Shown here: positions 1 through 7,553 of the stretch, piece after piece
Layout of the letters: each line of letters starts with the position of its first letter
How positions within the stretch are numbered: position 1 is the stretch's first letter
From: Fictibacillus gelatini DSM 15865
GTDB lineage: Bacteria; Bacillota; Bacilli; Bacillales; Fictibacillaceae
Reading direction: 5' to 3'
Assembly: GCF_000430745.1 (NCBI RefSeq)
Contig: NZ_AUMP01000005.1
Location: 105,800 to 169,799, forward strand
Length of the DNA: 64,000 nucleotides
Notes under the pieces: model-generated
Told to the model about the DNA's origin: nothing
The model's input: the letters and a program-made list of their open reading frames with translations, nothing else
The model's database searches: none
Position numbers and translations under genes: made by a program

Positions 1-41
1 GTGTAAAGTATAAGAAAGGTGCAGAAGAGGTCGTTCAGTAA
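1..41 (+). CDS. spoIIID: Stage III sporulation regulator SpoIIID, C-terminal fragment
   Basis: Only the last 12 codons are inside the window, ending at the TAA at 39-41. The encoded tail reads VKYKKGAEEVVQ. The lysine-rich KYKK resembles the C-terminus of SpoIIID, a small HTH transcription factor of the mother cell. The main support is position: in Bacillus spoIIID lies directly upstream of mbl, as here. The fragment is too short to confirm by sequence alone. Confidence 0.6.
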   Translation, partial: VKYKKGAEEVVQ

Positions 42-172
42 GATCAACTGAAAAAATTCGACATATCCTTACCCTTTTTAACAAAAATTATGATAAAATG
101 GTATATTGGATACAACTTCGTAAATTTACTGATTTTGCTAATGGGTTTTACAAAACAGGGAGGATATAGTGA

Positions 173-1174
173 ATGTTTTCAAGGGATGTAGGAATTGATT
201 TAGGAACGGCCAACGTTTTAATTTATGTAAAAGGAAAAGGGATCGTGTTAGACGAACCCGCAGTTGTAGCGATTGATACGAATACAGGAAAAGCGCTTGC
301 AGTAGGAGAAGAGGCGCGCCGCATGGTTGGACGTACACCCGGTAATATTGTCGCTATCCGGCCGATGAAAGATGGGGTGATTGCTGATTTTGAAGTGACC
401 GAACAAATGTTAAAATATTTTATTAATAAAATTAAAGTGAAAGGCTTACTTGCAAAACCAAGAATTTTAATTTGTACACCAACAAACATTACATCCGTTG
501 AACAAAAGGCCATTAAGGAAGCTGCGATGAAATGCGGAGGTAAGGAAGTATTTCTTGAAGAAGAGCCAAAAGTAGCGGCAATTGGTGCCGGTATGGATAT
601 CTTCCAGCCAAGTGGTAACATGGTTGTAGACATTGGCGGCGGAACGACAGATATTGCCGTATTGTCAATGGGCGATATTGTCACCGCCTCTTCTATTAAA
701 ATGGCTGGAGACAAGCTAGACAGCGAAATCCTTCATTATATCAAAAAACAATATAAACTTCTCATAGGCGAACGAACAGCAGAGAATATTAAGGTGAATG
801 TCGCGACAGTATTCCCGGGTGCGCGTAACGAAGAAATGGAAATTCGCGGGCGTGATATGGTCACAGGCCTTCCGCGTACCATTACCATTCATTCAGAAGA
901 AATAACGGAAGCGTTAATGGAGCCTGTCATGTTAATCGTCCAGGCGGCCAAAAGCGTTCTCGAAAAGACACCGCCTGAACTCTCGGCAGACATCATTGAC
1001 CGCGGCATTATCATTACAGGGGGAGGGGCACTCCTTCATGGGATTGACCAGCTCTTTGCGCAAGAACTGAAGGTTCCCGTACTCATAGCGGAAGATCCGA
1101 TGAAAGCTGTTGCCAATGGAACCGGACTAATGCTTGAGCATATAGACAAGCTCCCGAAACGAAAATTGAAATAA
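173..1174 (+). CDS. mbl: Rod-shape-determining protein Mbl (MreB-like actin)
   Basis: This 333-residue protein is a bacterial actin homologue that forms membrane-associated filaments guiding lateral cell-wall synthesis. The phosphate-1 motif DLGTANVLIYVKGKG is at residues 8-22, and a second nucleotide-binding motif GGGTTDIAVLS lies near residue 160. A third glycine-rich ATP-contact segment (ITGGGALLHG) lies near residue 280. Length matches MreB/Mbl proteins. The ATG is preceded by GGGAGGA at a good distance. The order spoIIID-mbl-flhO-flhP-fabZ identifies it as Mbl rather than MreB or MreBH. A hairpin follows the stop codon, so it is probably transcribed apart from flhO. Confidence 0.93.
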   Translation: MFSRDVGIDLGTANVLIYVKGKGIVLDEPAVVAIDTNTGKALAVGEEARRMVGRTPGNIVAIRPMKDGVIADFEVTEQMLKYFINKIKVKGLLAKPRILICTPTNITSVEQKAIKEAAMKCGGKEVFLEEEPKVAAIGAGMDIFQPSGNMVVDIGGGTTDIAVLSMGDIVTASSIKMAGDKLDSEILHYIKKQYKLLIGERTAENIKVNVATVFPGARNEEMEIRGRDMVTGLPRTITIHSEEITEALMEPVMLIVQAAKSVLEKTPPELSADIIDRGIIITGGGALLHGIDQLFAQELKVPVLIAEDPMKAVANGTGLMLEHIDKLPKRKLK

Positions 1175-1186
1175 AACGACTTCCTA

Positions 1187-1215
1187 AGACGCACATTTTC
1201 AAGTACTGTGCGTCT
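1187..1215 (+). terminator. Putative intrinsic terminator after mbl
   Basis: A perfect 9-bp stem (AGACGCACA paired with TGTGCGTCT) sits 12 bases after the mbl stop. The following GTTTG is only weakly T-rich, so termination may be partial. Confidence 0.55.
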
Positions 1216-1229
1216 GTTTGAAGTTTCAA

Positions 1230-1256
1230 TCAACTTTTAAAATATGTTGCCGATAT
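1230..1256 (+). promoter_or_regulatory. Sigma-D type (flagellar) promoter of flhO-flhP
   Basis: GCCGATAT at 1249-1256 is a perfect match to the sigma-D -10 element. TCAA at 1230-1233, exactly 15 bases upstream, matches three of four positions of the TAAA -35 element. It ends 34 bases before the flhO start. Flagellar late genes of Bacillus, including flhOP, are known to use sigma-D. Confidence 0.8.
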
Positions 1257-1290
1257 AATGAATAGATCTTATATGTAAGGGGAGACGCTC

Positions 1291-2121
1291 ATGCTGAGAG
1301 GGTTTTATAACGCAGCCGCCGGAATGATTGCCGAGCAGCGCCGGCAAGAAATGTTGAGCAACAATATCGCAAATGTAAATACACCCGGATTTAAGGCGGA
1401 TCAGGGATCGCTCAGGACGTTTCCTAAAATGTTGCTTCAGCAAATGAGCAGTTCGCAAACGCCCGATGGGAACATAACGACAAGTTTCCCTATTGGAGAA
1501 CTTGCGACGGGAGTATATCTTCAAGAAACCATCCCAAAGTTCCTTCAAGGAGACTTGAAAGAAACGGGGTTAAAAACGGACATTGCGCTAGCAGAAGGAA
1601 CAGTCCCGGTTAATCGGCAAACAGGCAAGCGGGGAGCGTTGTTTTTTATCGTACAGAACGAGGAAGGGCAATTGAGATTGACGAGAAACGGCCATTTTAC
1701 GGTTGATCCAGCAGGGACTCTTGTTACGGCTGAAGGCTATAAAGTTATGGGGAAAAACGGCAAACCGATAAAAGTGGCGGATGAAAATTTCAAAGTAGAA
1801 CCAGACGGTACAATTATCGATCAAGGAAAGGCATCCGGACAAATCGACATCGCGTACATCGATGATCCGTTTAAGCTTATGAAAGAAGGCAACGGACTTT
1901 ACAGGCTAGAGGGCAACGGACCGATTGCGAACGCCATAGGCAACCGAAATGTTGCTTATCAATTGAAGCAGGGATTTATCGAGCGCTCCAATGTAGATAT
2001 GGACCGGACGATGACCGAAATGATGACAGCATACCGTGCATTTGAAGCGAATCAAAAAGTGCTGCAGGCGTATGACCGAAGCATGGATAAGGCCGTAAAT
2101 GAAGTTGGGAAGATCGGATAA
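1291..2121 (+). CDS. flhO: Flagellar hook-basal body protein FlhO
   Basis: This 276-residue protein belongs to the FlgF/FlgG rod and hook family. The N-terminus carries the family motif SNNIANVNTPGFK (about residues 28-40). The C-terminus ends in the matching amphipathic helix with EMMTAYRAFEANQKVLQAYD, which packs against the N-terminal helix in assembled axial proteins. The middle carries the variable D1 domain with a YKVMGKNGKPI segment. The start is supported by AGGGGAG upstream. FlhO is a distal-rod-type component exported by the flagellar type III apparatus. It forms a two-gene unit with flhP under a sigma-D-type promoter. Confidence 0.9.
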   Translation: MLRGFYNAAAGMIAEQRRQEMLSNNIANVNTPGFKADQGSLRTFPKMLLQQMSSSQTPDGNITTSFPIGELATGVYLQETIPKFLQGDLKETGLKTDIALAEGTVPVNRQTGKRGALFFIVQNEEGQLRLTRNGHFTVDPAGTLVTAEGYKVMGKNGKPIKVADENFKVEPDGTIIDQGKASGQIDIAYIDDPFKLMKEGNGLYRLEGNGPIANAIGNRNVAYQLKQGFIERSNVDMDRTMTEMMTAYRAFEANQKVLQAYDRSMDKAVNEVGKIG

Positions 2122-2195
2122 TTACGTGTGAAATAAGACGTCATTAAGCGATCCGGGACGCAAAAGGAAAGTCGGCGAAGGGGAGGTGATCGGCA

Positions 2196-3020
2196 ATGAA
2201 TCAATCGATGATCATAGCGGCGGTATCAATGGGACAGCTACAACAAAAACTGGATACGATCGCCAATAATATTGCAAATAGCAATACAACGGGTTTTAAA
2301 AGCCGTGATGTTCAATTTTCCGATTTATTATACGAACAAATCAACAATCAAACCGATCAAAAGAATGAAGTGGGCCGTTTAACGCCAAATGGAATTCGTG
2401 TTGGCAGCGGCGCAAGAATTGGTACAACATTGCTAAACTTGAATATGGGTCCTATTAAACAAACGGAACGAATGTTGGACATCGCCATACTCCATCCATC
2501 TTATCTTTTCCAAATTCGGAAAATGGATGCCAACGGAAACGAATCTATCGAATATACGAGAGATGGTGCTTTTTATTTAAGCCCGGATCCAACCAATCGA
2601 AACGAACTGGAACTTGTGAATGCTGACGGGGATCAAGTGATCGGTACAAATGGACCAATAACCATTCCCGCTGATTATAAAGAAATTAACATTGGACAAA
2701 ACGGGAATATTTCGGTAACGTTAAAGAATGGGGTAAAAACGAGCAGGGGAAAACTCGCACTTGTTGAGGCCATTCACCCTCAGATGCTTCTGAGCATTGG
2801 ACATAATTTTCAAAGCCCGGCCAATGTGCCGCTTAATCAAGTTTTACGAAACGTAAATGACAGCGGTAATATTGTGAAACAAGGTGCACTTGAAATGTCA
2901 AACGTAAATAGTACGGACGAAATGACGGAATTGATCAATATGCAGCGTTCGTATCAATTCAATGCCCGCTCCATTTCTATGGCAGATCAAATGATGGGGC
3001 TTGTAAACGGATTACGTTAA
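2196..3020 (+). CDS. flhP: Flagellar hook-basal body protein FlhP
   Basis: This is a 274-residue paralogue of the preceding FlhO. It has the N-terminal axial-protein motif IANNIANSNTTGFKSRDVQF near residue 20, and the C-terminal helix with EMTELINMQRSYQFNARSIS. The ATG follows GGGGAGGTGAT at good spacing. FlhP is a rod-related protein needed for hook assembly in B. subtilis. It lies 74 bases after flhO with no terminator between, so the two are probably co-transcribed. FlhP is at the end of this flagellar pair; the next gene is a membrane protein with its own ribosome binding site. Confidence 0.9.
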   Translation: MNQSMIIAAVSMGQLQQKLDTIANNIANSNTTGFKSRDVQFSDLLYEQINNQTDQKNEVGRLTPNGIRVGSGARIGTTLLNLNMGPIKQTERMLDIAILHPSYLFQIRKMDANGNESIEYTRDGAFYLSPDPTNRNELELVNADGDQVIGTNGPITIPADYKEINIGQNGNISVTLKNGVKTSRGKLALVEAIHPQMLLSIGHNFQSPANVPLNQVLRNVNDSGNIVKQGALEMSNVNSTDEMTELINMQRSYQFNARSISMADQMMGLVNGLR

Positions 3021-3032
3021 CAGGTGATGTGG

Positions 3033-3329
3033 ATGAGTATAAATGACCCGAGTAAGGCAAGAACAAGGCAAGAGCTAAAACAAATGGCTAAAAAGGCGCC
3101 GGCCACTCGCGAAGAAAAGAGAAAGCAGTTAAAAGAAAAACCGGGGAAAAAAAGGAAAAGGTTATTTCCGATCTGGCTTCGATTACTTGTAATTGCAGTC
3201 TTAGTTTGTGTCTGCTTTATGGTAGGGACAATCATTGGCTATGGCGTGATTGGCAACGGGAATAAAGCGGATGTGTTTAAACCGAGTACATGGACGCATA
3301 TTATCGACCTTGTGAAAAAGGATAAATAG
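3033..3329 (+). CDS. Small membrane protein of the EpuA / 'RNA polymerase subunit beta' family
   Basis: This protein has 98 residues if it starts at ATG 3033, which has AGGTG six bases upstream. Earlier in-frame GTG 3024 and ATG 3027 overlap that ribosome binding site. The N-terminal half is very basic and charged (about residues 1-45). A single membrane helix (LLVIAVLVCVCFMVGTIIGY) follows, then a short tail ending PSTWTHIIDLVKKDK. This layout fits the EpuA-type protein often named DNA-directed RNA polymerase subunit beta next to fabZ or flagellar genes. I see no polymerase domain, and the role is unknown. It follows flhP by 12 bases and precedes a strong hairpin. Confidence 0.75.
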   Translation: MSINDPSKARTRQELKQMAKKAPATREEKRKQLKEKPGKKRKRLFPIWLRLLVIAVLVCVCFMVGTIIGYGVIGNGNKADVFKPSTWTHIIDLVKKDK

Positions 3330-3333
3330 AAAT

Positions 3334-3371
3334 ATACTAAGAAACAAGATGAAAATCTTGTTTCTTAGTAT
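3334..3371 (+). terminator. Perfect 17-bp hairpin between the EpuA-like gene and fabZ
   Basis: The left arm 3334-3350 and right arm 3355-3371 are perfect reverse complements, closed by a GAAA loop. No T-tract follows, and the fabZ ribosome binding site starts soon after. It could be a terminator or an RNA-stability or processing structure. Confidence 0.6.
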
Positions 3372-3398
3372 GTTCAAATAGGGTACCAGGAGGACAAT

Positions 3399-3836
3399 AT
3401 GTTAACGATTGACGAAATTAAAGAGATTATTCCTCACCGTTATCCATTTTTGCTCGTTGATCAAATTCTTGAAGTAGAAGAAGGAAAACGAGCGATTGGA
3501 ATAAAAAATGTATCAGCCAATGAGGAATATTTTAACGGCCATTTTCCTGATTATCCGGTAATGCCGGGCGTTCTTATCGTAGAGGCGCTTGCCCAGGTAG
3601 GTGCGGTTGCCGTTTTAAAAAAGGAAGAAAACCGCGGTCGTCTTGCCTTTTTTGCGGGTATCGACAGTTGCCGCTTTAAAAAGCAAGTCAGACCTGGCGA
3701 CCAGCTTCGTTTAGAAGTGGAAATGACGCGCGTTCGCGGCCCGATCGGAAAAGGGAAAGGTGTAGCGACAGTTAACGGTGAAGTTGTAGCAGAAGCTGAA
3801 ATCACATTTGCCCTTGGCGAAAAGAAAGAGGGCTAA
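3399..3836 (+). CDS. fabZ: 3-hydroxyacyl-ACP dehydratase FabZ
   Basis: The 145-residue hot-dog fold enzyme removes water from 3-hydroxyacyl-ACP in type II fatty acid synthesis, in the cytoplasm. The motif [11 protein letters not shown] (residues 10-20) carries the catalytic histidine. [21 protein letters not shown] spans residues 47-67 and carries the catalytic glutamate. Length equals the usual FabZ length. The ATG has CAGGAGGAC upstream. The gene closes the mbl-flhO-flhP-fabZ block and is followed by a strong terminator. Confidence 0.96.
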   Translation: MLTIDEIKEIIPHRYPFLLVDQILEVEEGKRAIGIKNVSANEEYFNGHFPDYPVMPGVLIVEALAQVGAVAVLKKEENRGRLAFFAGIDSCRFKKQVRPGDQLRLEVEMTRVRGPIGKGKGVATVNGEVVAEAEITFALGEKKEG

Positions 3837-3880
3837 GCAAAAGCCTCCCGAATGGATTTTTGGGAGGTTTTTGCTTTTTC
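3837..3880 (+). terminator. Intrinsic terminator of fabZ
   Basis: The GCAAAAGCCTCCC arm pairs with GGGAGGTTTTTGC, followed by TTTTTC. Because the arms are A- and T-flanked on both sides, it may also serve the opposing amidohydrolase gene. Confidence 0.85.
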
Positions 3881-3924
3881 TTGTTTTAAGAAACTATTTA
3901 ATGATTCCGACACAATCGAACACC

Positions 3925-5158
3925 CTATTTCTCACTCTGAACAAAACGGCGAAGCAATTTGTTCTTTGCCGGTTGTAGCGCCCCGTCCGAAAGATAATTG
4001 AAAACGGCCGAAATGAAAAGTTTGCCGATCGTCAGCATAGAGCGTTCATCAACATCAAACTTTGGATGGTGGTGCGGGAAGACCGCGTTGATTTCCGGGT
4101 TGCGGCCGCCGACATAAAAGAACGTCCCGGGCACTTTTTGCAAATAATAGGCAAAGTCTTCCCCCCCCCATCCGAGGGGACAACCGGATGACGTTTTCCT
4201 CTCCGATGAGAAGTGTTGCAATTTTCTCCACTCTCCTCGTTTCTTCCGGATGGTTCCAAACAGCAGGATAGCCTCTATGATAGGTTACTTTAGAAGAGGC
4301 CCCGGCACCACTTGAGACTGATTCCGTTATTTGTTTGATGGATTCTTCCATTAAATGGCGGACATCTTCCTCAAATGTACGTACCGTTCCTTTAATGGTT
4401 GCCGAGTCTGGAATGACATTAAAGGCTTGCCCGGAGTGAAACGTGCCGACCGTTAAAACAGCGGATTTAAGCGGATCAACCCGGCGGCTGACAATTTGCT
4501 GGAGATTCATCACAAGCTGGCTTCCTAATATAAGAGGGTCAACGCTCATATGCGGATAGGCTCCGTGGCCGCCTTTACCATAGATCTCAATTTCAAAGCT
4601 ATCGGCATTGGCCATAATATAGCCTTCTTTTATGCCGATGGTACCGACGGGTTGGTCAGATGCGACATGTGCCCCATAAATCACATCTACGCCATCTAAA
4701 CAGCCATCTTCAATCATCGCCTTCGCTCCTCCGGGGAGGACTTCTTCGGCAAACTGGTGAATGAAGACGACGTTTCCTGTAATTTCTTCTTTTACCTCGC
4801 TTAATACTCTGGCAACGCCGAGAAGAGCGGACGTATGAATGTCATGACCGCATGCATGCATCACACCGGGAACCGTGGACTTGTATTCTACTTCTTTTTC
4901 ATCCTGAATCGGAAGGGCATCAAAATCCGCACGAAGGGCTACCGTTTTTCCGGGTTTACCCCCTTTTAATACGGCTACAACTCCTCTTGTGCCGACGCCG
5001 GTTCGTACATCAAGCCCTAAATCAGTTAAAACGTCTGCAATCTTTTTAGGTGTACGAACTTCATGAAAGGAAAGCTCCGGATTCCTATGAAGATCCCGGC
5101 GGAAGTGGACCAGCTCCGGGTAGATCTCTTCTAGTCTAGTAAAAAGGCGATTGAACAT
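3925..5158 (-). pseudogene. M20 family amidohydrolase/peptidase, frameshifted
   Basis: This is a metal-dependent amidohydrolase of the M20/HipO type (N-acyl-amino-acid or peptidase-like). The main part has MHACGHDIHTS (metal-binding His-Asp), a glutamate-containing EEVLPGGAKAM segment and the dimerisation domain. Near base 4165 the frame is lost in a run of nine G (C9 at 4161-4169). Removing one G restores MGGEDFAYYLQKVPGTFF and a normal C-terminus with the metal-binding His (PHHHPKFDVDE), ending at 3925. The repaired protein would be about 410 residues, the normal length. The chosen start ATG at 5158 has GGAGGGAG upstream; an earlier ATG at 5185 has none. The one-base change may be real, phase-variable, or a sequencing error. 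Confidence 0.85.
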
Positions 5159-5313
5159 CTTGCTCCCTCCAAACGATGAATTCATTTTTTCCTACTTTTT
5201 CTGTAAAAGTGTTCGTGATCCTGCATTTAGAGAAAAAATAATAGAAAAGTATGTGTAAAAACTGAAAATGCGGGAATACTATAAATACCCCCTTTTTATA
5301 TAACCCTTTTTCT

Positions 5314-5345
5314 CCCGCTTTCAAATGAAGGCGGCTTTTTTTTTT
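5314..5345 (+). terminator. Orphan plus-strand intrinsic terminator
   Basis: CCGCTTTC pairs with GAAGGCGG (one G-T pair) around an AAAT loop and is followed by ten T. No plus-strand gene reads toward it within 1.4 kb, so it may end a short untranslated RNA that starts in 5190-5300. Confidence 0.5.
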
Positions 5346-5347
5346 GC

Positions 5348-5640
5348 CTGGTGCCCGTTAGTAGGAACTTGGCGGTTGAAGCAAGAGAGGTCAGTTCGGT
5401 GAAATAGAAAACTCATAAATCGGTGCAATTCATATAAAAATCTGACCATCGGACAATAAGTGCTAGATTTTGGACAATAAGTATTCAATTTTAGACAATA
5501 AACCTTACTTCTTGGACAAAAAGTAGAAAAAACAACTACTTTTATTGGCCGGCAGAGGCTATTTATTGTCCGATGGCACCTGGTTATTGTCGGAAATCTG
5601 TATTTTATTGTCCAATCGTTTCTAATTTGAATCGAAAGAA
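5348..5640. repeat. Phased-array intergenic element 1 (diverged copy)
   Basis: Four forward copies of GGACAATAA start at 5451, 5472, 5493 and 5514. Four inverted copies (TTATTGTCC-like) start at 5542, 5563, 5584 and 5605. Every step inside each half is exactly 21 bp. The left boundary CTGGTGCCC at 5348 matches the ends of the full elements; the right boundary is not clear. With the terminator before it, it fills the 540-bp gap between the amidohydrolase and the next minus-strand gene. No coding function is seen. Confidence 0.85.
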
Positions 5641-5701
5641 TAAAAATAGGACCACATCCGAGAAGTTTTTATCTTGTGGAGGGGGTCGGGGAAGACAATA
5701 C

Positions 5702-5962
5702 TCAATGAAGAAGGCGCCCTTCGCCGCTGTCATCCAGATCGCTATGCCCTAACCCTTCACGTTCGATTTTGCGGCGGAAGAGTTCGAGGAAGTAAAACGT
5801 CACCATTTCCTCAACCTGTTCATCGCTAAGTTCACAGGCAAGCTTTAAGAAGTCTTCCCGACTATGGTCTTGAAAAACTCCCCGTATAATCGCAAACAAG
5901 TCTTCCTCGTCACCGGTCAAATGGTTTTTATAAAGCGCATACAATTGATCAATAAACTTCAC
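5702..5962 (-). CDS. Small hypothetical protein (DUF6154-like)
   Basis: This 86-residue soluble, acidic, helical protein starts VKFIDQLYALYKNHLTGDEED and ends in a charged tail. GTG at 5962 is chosen because GAGGTG lies six bases upstream. The in-frame ATG at 5968 touches that site directly. It resembles small Bacillus proteins of the DUF6154 type in the 'LYxLYKxxLTGDEED' start, but I assign this from memory and with low certainty. No catalytic motif is visible. It is followed on the same strand by nothing before element 1, and preceded by the alpha/beta hydrolase region. Confidence 0.7.
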   Translation of the reverse strand: MKFIDQLYALYKNHLTGDEEDLFAIIRGVFQDHSREDFLKLACELSDEQVEEMVTFYFLELFRRKIEREGLGHSDLDDSGEGRLLH

Positions 5963-6003
5963 GGTCATCACCTCACTTTCTAGTGTGCCGTTTTTAAGGA
6001 ATT

Positions 6004-6726
6004 TTAGACGGACTTTAAAAACTGATGCAGGACATGGGTGTATAAATCCGGTTGCTCATCGTGAACGAGATGGCCGGCAAAGGGGAGAATTGCTATATTT
6101 GCATGAGGAAGCAGTTTTTTATAGGTAAGTACACCTTCCACTTCATGTTGCAGCTGTTCACCGACGATAAAAAGGACAGGCATGGTAAGGCTTTGAACTT
6201 TTTTCATTTCGTCAAAAGGATACCAGTTACTGTCAAAGGTAAATTCAATCAGTTTACGCCATGGACAGTCTTTATGAAGGTTACTAAAATAATGATTCAT
6301 TTCATCTTGTTCTAACAATATTCTTTGTGACATCACTTGTTCTTCGTGCAATTTATCCCAATCTTCAGGTTTGTCCGGTACAATGCCAGACAATGTTAAT
6401 GTTCGAACATAGTGTGGATAGTGGTTGGCAAATAGGAAAGCGATGATGGCTCCTGAGGAACAGCCAGCAAAATGGCACTGCTCAATATTTAAATGGTCAA
6501 CCGTTTCTTTTAGGTCCTCGATGCTTTGCCGGAAATAAGCATGAATTGTTGGTAGCTCTTTATTGCCTTTCGATTTTCCATGGTCCCGTAAATCAGGCAT
6601 AATAACCTCAAAGTAATCCTGGAAATAGTTGCGCTGCTCAATGAAATCTGTCATCCCCGTCTGTAATCCGGTATGTAAAAATATGAGCGGGCGTCCGTTT
6701 CCAAAATGGTTCGTATGTAAAATCAT
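6004..6726 (-). CDS. Alpha/beta hydrolase
   Basis: This 240-residue protein has the alpha/beta hydrolase fold. The oxyanion region is FLHTGLQTG near residue 17. A DLRDHGKSKG segment follows strand 4. The nucleophile elbow GCSSG (serine near residue 92) is typical, and the catalytic His lies in FAGHLVHDEQPD near the C-terminus. An acid residue is expected in the FIVGEQLQHEVE region. No signal peptide is present, so it is probably cytoplasmic. Substrate cannot be predicted. AGGAGTGAG upstream of the ATG supports the start. It is on the same strand as the motor-like pair but is separated from it by about 130 bases and a terminator. Confidence 0.88.
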   Translation of the reverse strand: MILHTNHFGNGRPLIFLHTGLQTGMTDFIEQRNYFQDYFEVIMPDLRDHGKSKGNKELPTIHAYFRQSIEDLKETVDHLNIEQCHFAGCSSGAIIAFLFANHYPHYVRTLTLSGIVPDKPEDWDKLHEEQVMSQRILLEQDEMNHYFSNLHKDCPWRKLIEFTFDSNWYPFDEMKKVQSLTMPVLFIVGEQLQHEVEGVLTYKKLLPHANIAILPFAGHLVHDEQPDLYTHVLHQFLKSV

Positions 6727-6838
6727 TTTCTCACTCCTTTCTTACCTTTTTCTTCATAGCCTTCTAATTCCCTGCTATGGAATTCCTATTATCGTACAAT
6801 GAAATTAGCTTCAAACCAGGTTTGCAGAATAAAATAGA

Positions 6839-6858
6839 ACCCCCTTTTCAGAGGGGGT
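6839..6858 (-). terminator. Intrinsic terminator of the motor-like operon
   Basis: On the minus strand ACCCCCT pairs with AGGGGGT, followed by TCTATTTTATT. It starts right at the stop of the ZorB-like gene. Confidence 0.7.
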
Positions 6859-7547
6859 CATTGATTCACAATATCCTTCAGCTTCTTCTGCCATTTGTTG
6901 TCGTCCAATATGATCTGGAAGGAAATGCGGCGGTTTTTCCGCAGCGCATCCGGCGAGTTGCCTCTGGCGATCGGCTTGTATTCGCTGTAGCCGGTTGCTG
7001 CTAAATATTGGGCGTAGTCTTTATTCTTTAGTTTCGGATTCGCCTTCATCATATATTTGACGACGGCCACAGCCCGCTTACTTGACAATGTCCAGTTGTC
7101 ATAAGGGACCGAATCGGTATGGCCTTCTACTAAAATAATATACAAATAACGGCTTAAGTCTTTTTCCTCGATGATTTTGGCAAGGGCATCGGCAAGCGGG
7201 CGAAGCACCTTTTTTCCATTCTCGCTAATTTCCGCGCTCCCTGTGTCGAATAAAATGTTTCCTTCAACAGCAATCGTATTATTCGGCCCACGCACGACTT
7301 TGTCTTTGCCAACGTTTTGCTCAAGCTGCTTTTCGATGACATCCGAAATATGTTTCTTTACATCAGCTACTTGCCCGAGCTCTTGTTTAATTTGTGTTTG
7401 GTCATAGGCGTTATAAATGCTTTGAACATAAGCCAAAATGGCAATGAAAAGCATGATGAGGACCATCATCGACATCATGTCGGTGAAACTCGGCCAATAA
7501 ATTTCCTGTTCAGCTTCTTCTGCAAATACGTTTTTCCGTCCGCGCAT
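6858..7547 (-). CDS. OmpA/MotB-domain motor protein, ZorB-like
   Basis: This 229-residue protein has one N-terminal membrane helix (MMSMMVLIMLFIAILAYV, about residues 24-41). It is preceded by PSFTD, whose Asp23 is in the place of the ion-carrying Asp of MotB and ZorB. A coiled-coil linker follows. The C-terminal OmpA-like peptidoglycan-binding domain has FDTGSAEI, EGHTDSVPYDNWTLSSKRA and a NRRISFQI end. It sits 6 bases after the MotA/ExbB-type gene. The pair would form an ion-driven membrane motor anchored to the wall. The tail length of its partner suggests the ZorAB type of the Zorya anti-phage system rather than flagellar MotAB. No ZorC, ZorD or ZorE is adjacent, so its role is open. Confidence 0.8.
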   Translation of the reverse strand: MRGRKNVFAEEAEQEIYWPSFTDMMSMMVLIMLFIAILAYVQSIYNAYDQTQIKQELGQVADVKKHISDVIEKQLEQNVGKDKVVRGPNNTIAVEGNILFDTGSAEISENGKKVLRPLADALAKIIEEKDLSRYLYIILVEGHTDSVPYDNWTLSSKRAVAVVKYMMKANPKLKNKDYAQYLAATGYSEYKPIARGNSPDALRKNRRISFQIILDDNKWQKKLKDIVNQ

Positions 7548-7553
7548 GATGCA

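Noticed and set aside
223..714. Long antisense frame inside mbl
   Set aside because: It is a shadow frame of a strongly conserved gene, with no ribosome binding site.
5451..5613. Reading the phased arrays as CRISPR
   Set aside because: The repeat is only nine bases with 12-base spacers, halves are inverted, spacers are shared between elements, and no cas genes are present.
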